Shown here piece by piece: positions 21,380 through 31,992 of a stretch of 64,000 nt of DNA (within the stretch, counting starts at the first letter, position 1; each line of letters starts with the position of its first letter). The notes under the pieces were generated by a model. It was not told where the DNA came from. It was given only the letters and a program-made list of their open reading frames with translations, and did no database searches. Both the position numbers and the translations under genes were made by a program. Source of the DNA: Rhabdophis nuchalis. Its lineage: Eukaryota; Chordata; Lepidosauria; Squamata; Natricidae. Location of the stretch: the NCBI GenBank assembly GCA_039707465.1, contig CM077648.1:21390119-21454118 (forward strand), read 5' to 3'.

Positions 21380-21740
21380 GCAATCCTCAACTAACAAAAG
21401 TTACAACGGCACTGAAAAAAGTGACTTATGACTGACGTTCACACTTACAACAACCCTACGGTTGCCACATCCCCATAGTCATGTGATCAAAATTCAGATG
21501 CTTGGCAACTGACTCTTATTTATGATGGTTGTAAGTATCCCAGGGTCATGTGATCCTCTCTGGTGACCTTCTGAGAAGCAAAATCACTGGGGAAGCCAGA
21601 TTAGCAACCATGTTACTAATTTAACAAGTACAGCAATTCACTTCACAACCGTGGCAAGAAAGATTGTAAAATAGGGTGAAACTCACTTAACAACTGTCTC
21701 ACTTAGCAACAATTGTGGTTGTAAGTCAAGGTCTACCTGC
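21380..21740. mobile_element. Mariner-like MITE with GTTAAGTGA motifs
   Basis: Order: AATCCTCAACTAACA, AACGGCACTGAAAAAAGTGA, CCCCATAGTCATGTGATCAA, CACTTAACAACTGTCTCACT, TAGCAACAATTGTGGTTG, GTAAGTCAAGGTCTACCTG. It is the reverse orientation of 4721-5027 and parallel to 45872-46396. The ends are diverged inverted repeats. Confidence 0.7.
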
Positions 21741-21865
21741 ATTTTTTCATTATTGTTGTAACTCTGAATAGTCACTTTATGAGGCACGGTAATTAAGGAC
21801 TATAAATGAATGTGTGTGTATGTGCTTATGTTGATTTTCTTTCTATGTTTTTAACATTCAGAGTA

Positions 21866-22164
21866 CCGTATTTTTCAGAGTATAAGATGCACCTTCCCAC
21901 CCTAAAAGAGCATGGAAATCTTGGTGTGTCTAATACACTGAATACAGCCATTTTTGGCCTCCCAAAACCCAGCCCCCACACCCCATTTTTGTGAAAAATG
22001 GGCAAAAAACAGGCCATTTTTCACCAAAATGAGGGTGTTTTTGCCTTCCCCCACCCACCAAAAGCACTCTGGAGGCTTCAGCAGGGCTGGGGGAAAGGAA
22101 AAACGCTCCCATTTTGGTGAAAAACTTCAAAATCTTGGTGCATCTTATAGTCCGAAAAATATGG
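21866..22164. mobile_element. TACCGTATTTT-family MITE, complete
   Basis: CCGTATTTTTCAGAGTATAA and CTTATAGTCCGAAAAATATG are inverted termini with TA on both sides (21864-21865 and 22165-22166). The interior has opposed GCCATTTTTCACCAAAATGA and CCCATTTTGGTGAAAAA blocks. Confidence 0.82.
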
Positions 22165-22166
22165 TA

Positions 22167-23256
22167 CGTTCTAGAAGTATTTTATTAAGGATGATTTTGG
22201 AGCTTTCAAAACAACATCATAGCAGACTTCAAGGCCTATATACTGAGACATAAGTCCAAATGAGGTCAATAGAACTTTTTCGCCACTTAGAACAAAATGT
22301 TTTAGCAATGAAGAAAAGCCAGTGCTACATAGATGTTATCACCTGTCATCAAAACTAGATGATGCACTGACTTTACAAATTAAGCTTTAAGAAGAAAGAG
22401 TTTGAGAATGTCACTTTCACTGTGCAAATATGTGATTGAAATAAAAAATAGTTGGCTTTACTTTTAAAACAAGGGCAAGTCTGTGGGTTTAGGATTTTTT
22501 CCCCCTTTTTCAAAGATGACACTTACCAGCACAGTATATGCTATGATGGGCTGCCTGCTGTAATTCATAATTATAACCTTGGGAAGGGTGTGATGAATGT
22601 AGATTTTCTGTCAGTTTTTAAGATGTGTTCTTCGTTTAGAAAAGTTAAATAACTGAGTTGGGGAAAACATAACATTATCTACTAATTATACACAGTAGTT
22701 AACTCTTCTACCATTTCACAAATGGTGTTGACAATTAAATTAATTATAATGGTGTCACTATTCCCTTACATTTCACTTGCTTGTGTAATAATCCTTCTTT
22801 TTCTGGATTTTAAGAATAGAGTATTTCCTGATTGAAGATTTTTTAATATAAATCTGAAGATTGATAACAGTTGTAATGGTTCTTAAAAGAAATTCCTATT
22901 AGAACCCTGCATTAGACAAAAGAGTATTCTTTCTTTTACTGATAGATTAAAGTACAAAAAGATTCTATTCCAATGGCACAAATTGGAGGGTATAATTTTT
23001 GCTTTTAAACAGCAGAGGTTTGGACTGAAGTTCAGAATGCTAGGGAATTTCCATAAAAAATGATCAGTGTTACCCCTTTTACAAAATAATCTCCAAAGTT
23101 CATATCTTCCAAAATTTTGAACAAGAAAGACCAGTTAAAATCATCAAAGATCTTCTCTGCATCTAAGAAAATTGATGCAGATTATTTTTCATTATGTTAC
23201 TTCAAATATTCCAAAATATTCCTAATATTGTCTTTTACTTATCCATTAGGTAACAA
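22167..23256. other. Repeat-poor AT-rich sequence
   Basis: About 1.1 kb with no recognised element. Confidence 0.4.
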
Positions 23257-23529
23257 TAGTGGTGGGATTCAATTTTTTTTACTACAGGTTGTGGGCGTGG
23301 CTTGGTAGGTGTGGCAGGGGAAGGATACTGTAAAATCTCCTTTCCCTCCCCACTTCAGGGGAAAGTTACTGCAAAATCCCCATTCCCTCCCAATCAGCTG
23401 GGACTCAAGAGGCAGAGACTAGATGGTAGTGAGGCCAGTCAGAGGTGGCATTTACCGGTTTTCCAAACTCCTCAAAATTTCCACTACCGGTTCTCAGAAC
23501 CTGTCAGAACCTGCTGGATTTCACCCCTG
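23257..23529 (+). mobile_element. hAT-like MITE, second subfamily
   Basis: TAGTGGTGGGATTCAA and GATTTCACCCCTG ends; GTGGGCGTGGCTTGG, GTGTGGCAGGGGAAGGATAC and CTGGGACTCAAGAGGCAGAG are shared with 12237-12492. The middle has a duplicated block (CTGTAAAATCTCC.TTCCCTCCC and CTGCAAAATCCCCATTCCC). No clear flanking duplication. Confidence 0.72.
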
Positions 23530-23590
23530 TAAGTACCTGATAATTCATTCAATCACTTTTCCTGCTTTAACTTTTTTTATAGCATAAACG

Positions 23591-23980
23591 TAAGTGTTTT
23601 TTATCAGGGCAACCTGGTCTACCCAAATATGGGATGGAGCATACTGCTTCCACCTTCGTTTTTCAGCCCCAATCCAGGAGTCTTTGCAGGCAGTTGCTTT
23701 TGCTACAAACTATTTTTGTATTAAATTTATATTCACTAACAAAGAAATAAAGGGACTAGTATAGATCTATTTCAAGCTATTTAGCTCTCTTCATGTAGCC
23801 ATACCCTTCTGGGATTCAAACCTGGGTTACTTATATATTAGGTAGATGTATTAACCTCTAAGCCACGGGCTTTCCTGGCTTTGTTGGGTATACCAGAGGA
23901 AAGATTAAGTGGAAACAGTATGCTCAATCCCATATTTAGATAGACCAGGTTGCTTTGATTTTTTTTTTAAAAACACTTAA
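23591..23980. mobile_element. Long inverted-repeat element with tRNA-like core
   Basis: The left arm (23591-23653) and right arm (23909-23980) are inverted copies: AACCTGGTCTACCCAAATAT at the left is the complement of ATATTTAGATAGACCAGGTT at the right, continuing through GTGTTTTTTATC and GGAGCATACTGCTTCCAC. Between the arms, about 23690-23880, is a tRNA-like SINE on the minus strand. The arms look like terminal inverted repeats of a DNA transposon; I could not show a target duplication. Confidence 0.6.
23690..23880 (-). mobile_element. tRNA-like SINE core inside the inverted repeat
   Basis: On the minus strand it reads CCGTGGCTTAGAGGTTAA (A-box-like), then GGTTTGAATCCCAGAAGGGT (B-box-like), then a body ending near AATAAATTT-type AT-rich sequence. 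The promoter boxes are in tRNA order and spacing, but the cloverleaf is not intact, so I call it a SINE and not a tRNA gene. Confidence 0.6.
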
Positions 23981-25067
23981 TGTCATTTACTTTTTACACA
24001 CTGGAATAATATTGATGAAATGTTTTTTGCATGAGCATGTTATCTCTTAATACAGTACTTCCTCCTGTAATTTCAATATATTTTTTCTTTGTTGTAACTT
24101 ATATGTAAACCATTTCCTTCTTAACATCCTGACGTATCTTTCTAAACTTCATTCCATGTCTTAACATAGCTACTTTGAAATAAGATAACATTTCATACTT
24201 GTCATGGTGTAATTTGCCAGTTGCACATAAATGTTTTAATTAATTAAAATGGAATTTGCATGTGAATGCATAGAACCTGTCACATTTTGCCTGCGACATA
24301 CATCTAATATTACTGTGAATGGCTCATAATTGATTGTGATGTAGTAGTTCTTTATTAGGATGCGATAAAAAAAGTTATCAGTAGGATTACAGTGAGTTTA
24401 AGGCATTTGATTGCTGACTATAGTAATGATAGATTCAGTATGTTTTTTAATTGGTAGTTAGTTTTGTGCTTTGTTAAGACTAGCACTTACATCTGTATAT
24501 TGTCTACATAAAACTCATTTTGAGTCTCCTTTCAAGAATACTAATTATGCAGATTTCGCAGTTTCAAGTCTTTCTTTAATGGTTTTCATTTCTGTATCAG
24601 TTGACAGCCTATTTAAATATTAAGTTTCATTCATCATTAAACTAGGAGAAAGGCTCAACAGTAACAGACTGCGTGGCTGATCCCTTATGAATCCTGCATT
24701 GCTACGAACACCTTGTTAAGTGCTAGAAACTGTTTTCTTCAAAACAGTGTCATGGTAATTAGTTATACTATTATAGACAATGGAAAAACCTGAACACATT
24801 TTTGTATATGCCGGCTAGTGGTAATTTGCATTCAAAATTAAATGTCTTCATTTATATTCTAAATGTAGCATCTGGTGACTCCAATGCTGTGTCTGATTTC
24901 AAAAAGGCAATACCCTATTTCTCATATTGAACAATCACTTTCACAGGAATATTAGATCTTTTAGGCATTTTTAAAATGGTACCCATTTGCATTGGGTAAA
25001 TCTGGACTGGCTATTCACTGACTTAGAGGTAAGAGCCAATTTGTACTTTCAAGATTTGAGTTTGATA
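23981..25067. other. Repeat-poor block with octamer and TAAT motifs
   Basis: More than 1 kb with no TE signature. It holds two exact ATTTGCAT octamers (24254-24261 and 24824-24831), a perfect 16-bp palindrome TTTTAATTAATTAAAA (24234-24249) and many TAAT cores. This is the composition of vertebrate conserved non-coding elements near developmental genes. Function is inferred, not shown. Confidence 0.4.
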
Positions 25068-25069
25068 TA

Positions 25070-25329
25070 CCCTGGTTCCCTGAAAATAAGACAGGGTCTT
25101 ATTTTCTTTTGACACCCCCCCCCCAAAAATAAGTGGTTGGCCTTATTTTTGGGGAGGTCTTATTATTTTTGAGGTGCAGGAAGTGGCGAGCGTAGTCACC
25201 TCATGTCTGCTGCTGCGTTGCAATATTTTCAGGGATGGCTTATTTTCAGGAGAGGGTTTATTTTAGCACGAGTTCAAAAGCCTGACTGGGCTTATTATCG
25301 GGGGAGGTCTTATTTTCAGGGAAACAGAG
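25070..25329. mobile_element. MITE with CCCTGAAAATAAGAC termini
   Basis: Left CCCTGGTTCCCTGAAAATAA and right TTATTTTCAGGGAAACAGAG are inverted termini with TA at 25068-25069 and 25330-25331. Several internal GGTCTTATTTT-type units occur in both orientations. It fits a TA-targeting non-autonomous DNA transposon; the superfamily is not certain. Confidence 0.72.
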
Positions 25330-25403
25330 TATGAATATATGAACATACCTAAAGCTATGAAATTGTTTTTGTCAATCTACCCAATAATGGAAAAATCCAA
25401 TTT

Positions 25404-25478
25404 CGCCGCCCTGGGTCCTCTTGGAGAAGGGCGGGATATAAATTTAATAAAATAAAAATAAATAAAATAAAATAAAGT
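25404..25478 (+). mobile_element. L2-like LINE 3' tail
   Basis: CGCCGCCCTGGGTCC, GGAGAAGGGCGGGATATAAA and an AATAAAATAAAA tail. Almost the same tail occurs at 57880 and 62118. Confidence 0.75.
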
Positions 25479-25830
25479 CTTCCCCAGATATTTTTCCCGT
25501 TTTTGAAAGCCTCCAATACCTGCTCTGTCAAACAACATCCCCGCCAGAAACATTTGTTCAACCCCTCACCCTAACTTTGTTCAAAGGGTCCTTAAAATCT
25601 GCTGTTCCCCCAAACTTTGGGCTTGAGTAGATGTGGCATCTTATGGGTTATATTGTTCATTTTGAATTTGTGAGGACATTTTTCCTGTATGCCTGTTTTT
25701 CTTTTGTACTTGTTTGGAGTTCCTAGCAGGAAACCACAGCTATTGTATACCCTTGATTGGAGATTAGTACACTTATTCTATCTGGCAAGGTTGTCCTCTT
25801 CCATCGAATGTGCCGCTTGAGGAAGGATGC
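25479..25830. other. Unassigned sequence
   Basis: No recognised element. Confidence 0.35.
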
Positions 25831-25838
25831 ATATAGAG

Positions 25839-26176
25839 CAGTGGTGGGTTCCGGATCCCGGTTGCAACCAGAATGGTTGCAACCGGGCCCGGCATCCACT
25901 ACATGAACGCATGCAGTGCACGCGCACACACACACAACACACGCATGCGTCGTTACCTCTTGTGACGCTTCCACGACACTCCAGCTGCTTAGCGGAGCAT
26001 CACGCAGACACCATGTGCTCTGTGCGCCTGTGCAGAAGTGCCGAAGAACTCAAATACAGATAAGGAGCTCAGGCAGGTGGGTGGGCCCTCCGGAACACCG
26101 TACCAGAATGGGACCCAGTTCTCCGGGCAGATACTGGTACGCTCATACCGGGGCGTACTGCCTGCACTCACCACTG
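25839..26176. mobile_element. hAT-like MITE with perfect 8-bp duplication
   Basis: Termini CAGTGGTGGGTTCCGG and CTGCACTCACCACTG. The 8-mer ATATAGAG is exactly duplicated at 25831-25838 and 26177-26184. The interior differs from other copies: CAACCGGGCCCGG, a CACACA/ACGCATGCG stretch, and ACTGGTACGCTCATACCGG near the right end. Confidence 0.9.
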
Positions 26177-26184
26177 ATATAGAG

Positions 26185-27208
26185 CCATGAGGGAGGAAGG
26201 GATTCCCATCTAGCCAACCCAGTCAGCTGAATCAATTCTGGCACTCAATGGGAAGATAGATGTCGTAGATAGATTGCCCTGACATCCTTGTTTGTTTTAA
26301 TGTGGTATTCTACCCAGTCTAAGTAGAGTTAAGTGCCGTATAAATTTAATACATTAAAAAAATTATCTATCCAAAACTACAATATATCTACACTCAAATA
26401 ATAAATTTAAAAGGGAATACTGCATTTAGCTTTCTTTATTAATTCTTGAGGATACAGAAGAATACATATCGGGAATGTAGCAAAATAATAATAATATGGT
26501 AGCATTTGTTATCAAGAAAAGCTTGGAAACAAAAAAAAAAGAATCTTCTCAGAATAGATATATAATTTCTGAAGAGTGCAAGTCAGTGTTTTGTTCTTGA
26601 GCAGTTGATGCAAGACATTAAATCACGGTTTTCTTTACAACAGACATTTCAATGGTATCACTTATTATCAGATATGGAAGTTTCATTTTGCCTGCAAAGA
26701 GACATAACAAAAAGGATTGCACATTTAACATGGTTTTCCGCAGTGACCTTTTCTAGATGAGAATGTGCATTTTGTACCTTCTTCTTTGTTATTGTACTTA
26801 CATATCTCAAATAAAAACTCTGCCTTAGTTGGATATTTAAAAGACTGTATGAAAATACTTTTTAACACTGATTTTCAAAATTATGATATTTTTCTTTTCC
26901 ATATAATAGTCTCAGAATCTTTGTCTTAAGTAATTACAAAACAAAATTATTATGTTTCTCTCACATTAGTAAATTATATTTTCTTGAGTTGTAAGCCAAT
27001 GAAAAGCTATTCCTCTATTTATTTAAAGTTTTTAAAAATGCCTTCAAGACCATCTTGACTCCTGGTGGCCACAGGACTTCATAAATAACCCTAACCCTTC
27101 ACACCATCACCAGAGAGAGCAGGTTATTATCTGGAGAATTGCATTTTCTGCTCCACCATTAGCCACCACCCTTCCTTATCCATGCAGAACATTTAGATAG
27201 ACCTCTAC
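26185..27208. other. Repeat-poor AT-rich sequence
   Basis: About 1 kb with no recognised element. Confidence 0.4.
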
Positions 27209-27636
27209 AGATAGACCACAACTTATAACCATTTCTTTCTTCTTCTTCTTGTGCCATATCCGTCATCGGACGATGGGGATCATATTGGTGATCCTATTTT
27301 TATCAATAGCGGATTACTGTAACAAGTGTATGATTCACTTTAAAAGGGCTGTGATTCGCTTAACAACCGGGGCAAAAAATATTGTAAAATTGGGCATGAC
27401 TCCAGAGGCGGGTTAGAAATCCTGGCCCTACTGGTTCCACTTGTGTTCATGCTCGCGCACGATGCTTCTGCACATACGCAGAAGCATCTGGGCGGGTGGG
27501 TGTAGCATCCCGCCACTACCGGTTCATCCAAACCGGGCCGAACTGGGAGCAACCCTCCTCTGCATGACTCCCTTAACAATTGACTTGCTTAAAAACAGAA
27601 ATTCTGGTCACAATTGTGGACATACACCGAGAACCA
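27209..27636. mobile_element. Mariner-like MITE, interrupted
   Basis: CTTAACAACCGGGGCAAAAA, CCCTTAACAATTGACTTGC and GTCACAATTGTGGACATAC are blocks of the GTTAAGTGA family. The copy is interrupted by a hAT-like insertion at 27403-27562. The sequence at 27238-27330 (GTGCCATATCCGTCATCGG, CCTATTTTTATCAATAGCGG) is foreign to the family and unidentified. Confidence 0.6.
27403..27562. mobile_element. Short hAT-like MITE, perfect duplication, nested
   Basis: CAGAGGCGGGTTAGAA to GCAACCCTCCTCTG, 160 bp. The 8-mer CATGACTC is exactly duplicated at 27395-27402 and 27563-27570. It retains CCACTACCGGTTCATCC and a small internal inverted repeat GATGCTTCTG/CAGAAGCATC. It is younger than the mariner-like element it sits in. 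Confidence 0.9.
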
Positions 27637-28179
27637 CCCATCGCGATGATGCTTGTGTGGTTGAAGAAAATGGGAGCATTGGGAAAGAAGTGAGGCAGAT
27701 GGAAGCTCCCTCACAGAATAAACTGTCTCAAGATGGTCTTAGCTACATCATTAAACAAAGAAGCAGAAGGCTGCCATACTCACATTTTTAAGTTCTGTTG
27801 ATCAGATGTACAAAAAAGGTCTTCTCTGTCTTTTGCAGATTTAAAGATGGCACTTCTCACTCGAATCATAACTGGATTATTCAATGTAACATTGTATGTT
27901 TTCTTCAAGACAGTATCTCTTAAAAGTGGACTGAGCTGTGGAAAATTTAAAAACAAACATACATTGTGATAGGAATATGAGAAAGGTTTGGGGGGAAACA
28001 TTATTTGTAAAAGGAAGTTATACATGAAAGTTTTCTAACAATCTTCTAAAATGCAGGAAAGATTGAATCATTTTTAAATTAATGATCTGTTTGACAATAA
28101 GATAGAGTAACATTAGTGAACACATAAAATTATTGTGAGACTAAACCTCTTGGGAGTTAATTGGTATATACCCATAACT
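27637..28179. other. Unassigned sequence
   Basis: No recognised element. Confidence 0.4.
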
Positions 28180-28181
28180 AT

Positions 28182-28252
<71 letters not shown>

Positions 28253-28339
28253 TTTACTTACTTACTTACTTACTTACCTACCTACCTACCTACCTACCTA
28301 CCTACCTACCTACTTACTTACTTACTTACTTACTTACTT
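28180..28339. repeat. Compound tetranucleotide array TTTA / CTTA / CCTA / CTTA
   Basis: A 160-bp array in ordered blocks: TTTA units, CTTA units with one TTTA interruption, a pure CCTA block (about 28277-28311), then CTTA again. Frames of Leu-Thr-Tyr repeats are artefacts. Confidence 0.97.
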
Positions 28340-28667
28340 GCATCAACACATTATTATTAGAACCCTGTAGGCTTCTAGTAAGCACTCTTTCAAGGAAATG
28401 TGAATTTATATGAGCTATTCAGCATCATATTTTTAATGAATTGGCTGCAAAATAATTTAAGCATAATGAAAATGAGTAGCCAACGTACCATTTCATATAT
28501 ATTTTCCTTGCAAGGATATAATATTTGTAAACAGAGTATGTCCTCATAAACATAAGAAAATTATTGATTTTATAATAAGTATACGTTTGTGACAAAAGAA
28601 TGTTGGTTTCCCATCATCTCAGACTTCAACAGATAATTAGAACTGCAGAAAAAACAATTGCTACCAA
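28340..28667. other. Unassigned AT-rich sequence
   Basis: No recognised element. Confidence 0.35.
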
Positions 28668-29155
28668 CCTACCTTCCATTGAGGACTTGTATACTGCACG
28701 AGTCAAAAAGAGGGCTGTGAAAATGTCTACAGACCCCTCACATCCTGGACATAAATTGTTTTAACTTCTACCCTCAAAACGATGCTGTAGGGCACTGCAC
28801 ACCAGAACAACTATTCAGAAAGACAGTTTTTTCCCAAATGCCATCACTCTGCTAAACAACTAATCCCCACAACACTATCAAATTACCTACTAAGACTGTA
28901 TTACTATTATTATTCTCTTCCTTCCTAGTACCTATCTCTTCCCACTTATAAATAACCATGTTGCTTGTATCTTTACAATTTATATTGTTTTATTTGTTTC
29001 CTAGTATGATTTGCTTATTAGTAACCTATGACTATCACTAAGTGTTGTATCTTATGATTCTTGATGAAGGTACTCTATTTTATATTTTCTTTATGTACAC
29101 TGAGAGCATATGTGCTTCTCTGAAGAACAGAGCATATGTGCAAAAACAATTGCCT
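28668..29155 (+). mobile_element. Non-LTR retrotransposon 3' end
   Basis: The coding part, with frameshifts, shows KKRAVK, a DPSHPGHK-like block, CRALHTR-like residues and a FFPNAITLLN-like block (about 28690-28862), a conserved ending of some LINE ORF2 proteins. The 3' UTR runs to TGTACACTGAGAGCATATG and CAATTGCC. I recognise it as a frequent snake LINE but cannot name the clade safely. It is dead by frame breaks. Confidence 0.65.
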
Positions 29156-29675
29156 TGATGTTACGCATAAGCCAAGTGTTAGACAGAAATGCCCTGAATA
29201 ATGGTCCATATCCATACAAAAGCAATGGCAGCTACTCTCCTTTAAAAGTGAGTAAAACGTGGGATAAAATCTGTTGTCGAATATGCACACAACAAAATCA
29301 TACAGAGCCAGTCAGCAAAAAAATTGTGCATTAGAAAAATCAACAACATTAGCTTATTTCCAGTAACCATTATTATTGTTATCTCATTTGTTTCTAGCTA
29401 TAGGACATTCAAGATGGCCAACAATAAATACAATTTGAAATTTAATAAAAATTCTGTTTCGGGGGGGGAAACAATTTTACGATAGATCGAATATATTTTT
29501 ATTCTGCTAACTTGACTGAAGCTGCATAGGATACAGCATTAATACTTAGGTTAATAGTGCTGTAGCAGTTGCTACCTATTTGCTTTTATGAAATTTCTTC
29601 AAGAATAATCAGAAGATCACAATTGTTTGAGGGAAAGCATAGGATAGTCCAAGAGAGGAAAAAATATATTTCCAA
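29156..29675. other. Unassigned sequence
   Basis: No recognised element; a run of nine G at about 29461. Confidence 0.35.
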
Positions 29676-29826
29676 GCTACCAAACTCAAGGCCCGGGGGC
29701 CAGATTCGACCTGAGGGGTGCTTAATTCTGGCCCGTGGGACTGCTTGGAAACAGTGAAGGATCAGCCCACGGTGCCTCTGCCAGCGGAAACAGGCTCCCA
29801 ATCTCTGTTTTCAGCTGGAATGGCCT
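29676..29826. mobile_element. hAT-like fragment, GTGTCAAACTC family
   Basis: ACCAAACTCAAGGCCCGGGG, TTCTGGCCCGTGGGACTGC and CCTCTGCCAGCGGAAACAG align with the first part of the complete copy at 47051-47427. The right half is missing. Confidence 0.65.
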
Positions 29827-29922
29827 CAGTGCATGGGATTCAGCCAGTTCGAAATGGTTCAGGTGAACCGGTTGTTATGATTTTGCGCAGTTCGGAGAAC
29901 TGGTAAAATTGACCACCAGCTG
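29827..29922. mobile_element. Short hAT-like MITE, CAGNGGTGGG family
   Basis: CAGTGCATGGGATTCAGCC and TTGACCACCAGCTG ends with GGTGAACCGGTTG and GGAGAACTGGTAAAAT inside. No matching duplication, so it may be a deletion product. Confidence 0.5.
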
Positions 29923-31516
29923 TCCTATAAACAAGTAATTCAAACTTCCTCCAAAGTCTCACTTTTGACTCAAGTTTAAGTTCCAGTAACTTTCAAATTT
30001 ATGTTGAAGGGAACCAGCCCTTGGAACAACAAGGGTTTCACACTTGTCATAACTTATCAGAAGTAATTATTGATTAAAGCAGAAACATTTTGCATACCAG
30101 TTGATACAAAAGCACATTAAAAAGTCCAGTGAAACCTTGAATTGCCCCTCATGAGCTAAATCACCCAAATATTTAAATTGTTTGCTATATGATGCTATAT
30201 GATTTATTCATTATTTTGTGGAAGTTTGATGCTAATATGCAAACAACAACAAAAAAGAGAGAATATATCGGCCTTCAGCTTTAAATAGAATATATTTGAG
30301 AACCAGTATTCTCAAATTAATGAGTTCATACAAAACATCAACTCGTGAAACAGTAGGGGTCCTGAAATTTACTTTTTCATACGCACACAAACTCTCTTTG
30401 GATAAAGGTTATTAGTTAATTATAAGCTTACTACGGCATAATGGGAACACATACAATGGATTCTGCAGCGACACCAAGATCCTTTTGTCAGTACAATAGT
30501 CTACATTCCTATTAAATTGCAGCCAATCAAAAAGCAGTTCATAAAAATTCAAAAGGATGCAAGATGTAGCCTTTCTGAGACTGTAGCCTTCGGCTAGGCA
30601 ATTCTGCTAGCTGCAAAAAGATAACATAGTTTTGGTATTTAAATTTAAAATTGTTTAATTTTTTTTTTCATTGAGCATTATTTAAAATAGAAAAAGTGCA
30701 TACATATTAATGTTTCTTTTGGCCATGCTCTACTTCATTCTTCTACATATACATAAATCTATTCTTCTACTACTATACAAATATCCACAGGGTTCAGTTT
30801 GGTTTTGGGAGGTGAACATAAGACTGAATTGGCCTTCAAAAATCAAATTATCGCCAGCCCTCCCCAACAGACCTATTATTTTGTCCCAATGCTTCATCAG
30901 CTTTATGAAATAAAATATACTGCCTTGGATAAAGGTCTATTATTCATATTTGCAACCATATTGGTAATTGCGGAAAGAGGCTTTTAAGGTTTTAAGGTCT
31001 CTCAAATATAGGTTGGTGATATCTTATTATTATTGGGAAGACAAACTGTTTAATTTGACTTGCAGCAGAATGCAGATTGAAGCTGAGTCTATTGGTTCAG
31101 TCAGGAGTGTCATTCATAGTCCTTCTGTCATGTAAACAATTAAAATAAGATTTTACATATTTGTTCATCTTCAGAGTTTAATTACCAGCAGTTGAGGACA
31201 TGATGAAAAGGCTGGGTAATAACTATCTCAATAAACAAACAAATGAATGGCACTAGGATTGTGCACACACCCTGCACAATCATATAAGAGGAAAAAAATC
31301 TGACATTTCAAAAATATTGTGATCCCTTCTGAGCGCACTCTCTGTTTGGTCTGTTGCAATGTGTCTATGTAGGGAGGTCACGCAGGCTTTTGCTTGCTTG
31401 AGATGCCACTTTCTTTATATGTTGAGCTTGTTTACTGATATTCTAGGGATCTATATGTTCTGCAACAGAAATTGCATGTCCCTTTTTTGTCCCTTTCTTT
31501 CATCATAGGACAGACT
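29923..31516. other. Repeat-poor AT-rich sequence
   Basis: About 1.6 kb with no recognised element or exon. Confidence 0.4.
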
Positions 31517-31524
31517 GGCTAGGA

Positions 31525-31984
31525 CAGTGATGGCGAACCTTTTTGTTGTTGGGTGCCAAAAATTCGAGGGCGCATGTGTAACAATGTGCGTGCGTGCCAG
31601 CACTCCTAATGCAAAGAGCCCCTCCACATGCACATGTGTGCACAACCTTCCACACACTCCCCACCCTTCCACACATGCCACACTGCTCGCCTCCAAGCTG
31701 AGCTTGGTATTTCCTCCAGGGGGCTGGGGGAGGCCATTTTCACCCTCCTCAGGCTCCAGGAAAGCCTCCAGAAACAAACTTCCGGTAGGTGTTTTTACCC
31801 TCCCCAGGCTCCAGAGGCTTTTCTAAAGCCTGGGGAGGGCGAAAAAGGCCTCCCCCGGCCATCTGGAAGGCCGAATATCAACTGGCTGGCACGCACATCT
31901 GCGCTGGAGATGATGGCTCGGGTGCCAGCAGATATGGCTCTATGTGCCACCTGTGGAACATGTGCCATAGATTCGCCATCATGG
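31525..31984. mobile_element. hAT-type MITE with CAGTGATGGCGAACC terminus
   Basis: Left CAGTGATGGCGAACCTTTTT, right GTGCCATAGATTCGCCATCA. The 8-mer GGCTAGGA is exactly duplicated at 31517-31524 and 31985-31992. The interior has GCATGTGTAACAATGTG-type and CCTCCCCAGGCTCCAG.GGCTTT blocks. Its three overlapping frames of 87-120 codons are not coding. Confidence 0.92.
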
Positions 31985-31992
31985 GGCTAGGA

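Noticed and set aside
23257..23529. Exact 8-bp duplication for this hAT-like copy
   Set aside because: The best flanking match is 6 of 8 after shifting the boundary, so I did not claim it.
28180..28339. Regular short repeats that might suggest a CRISPR array or telomere-like array
   Set aside because: Tetranucleotide units without spacers in a vertebrate genome; a microsatellite.
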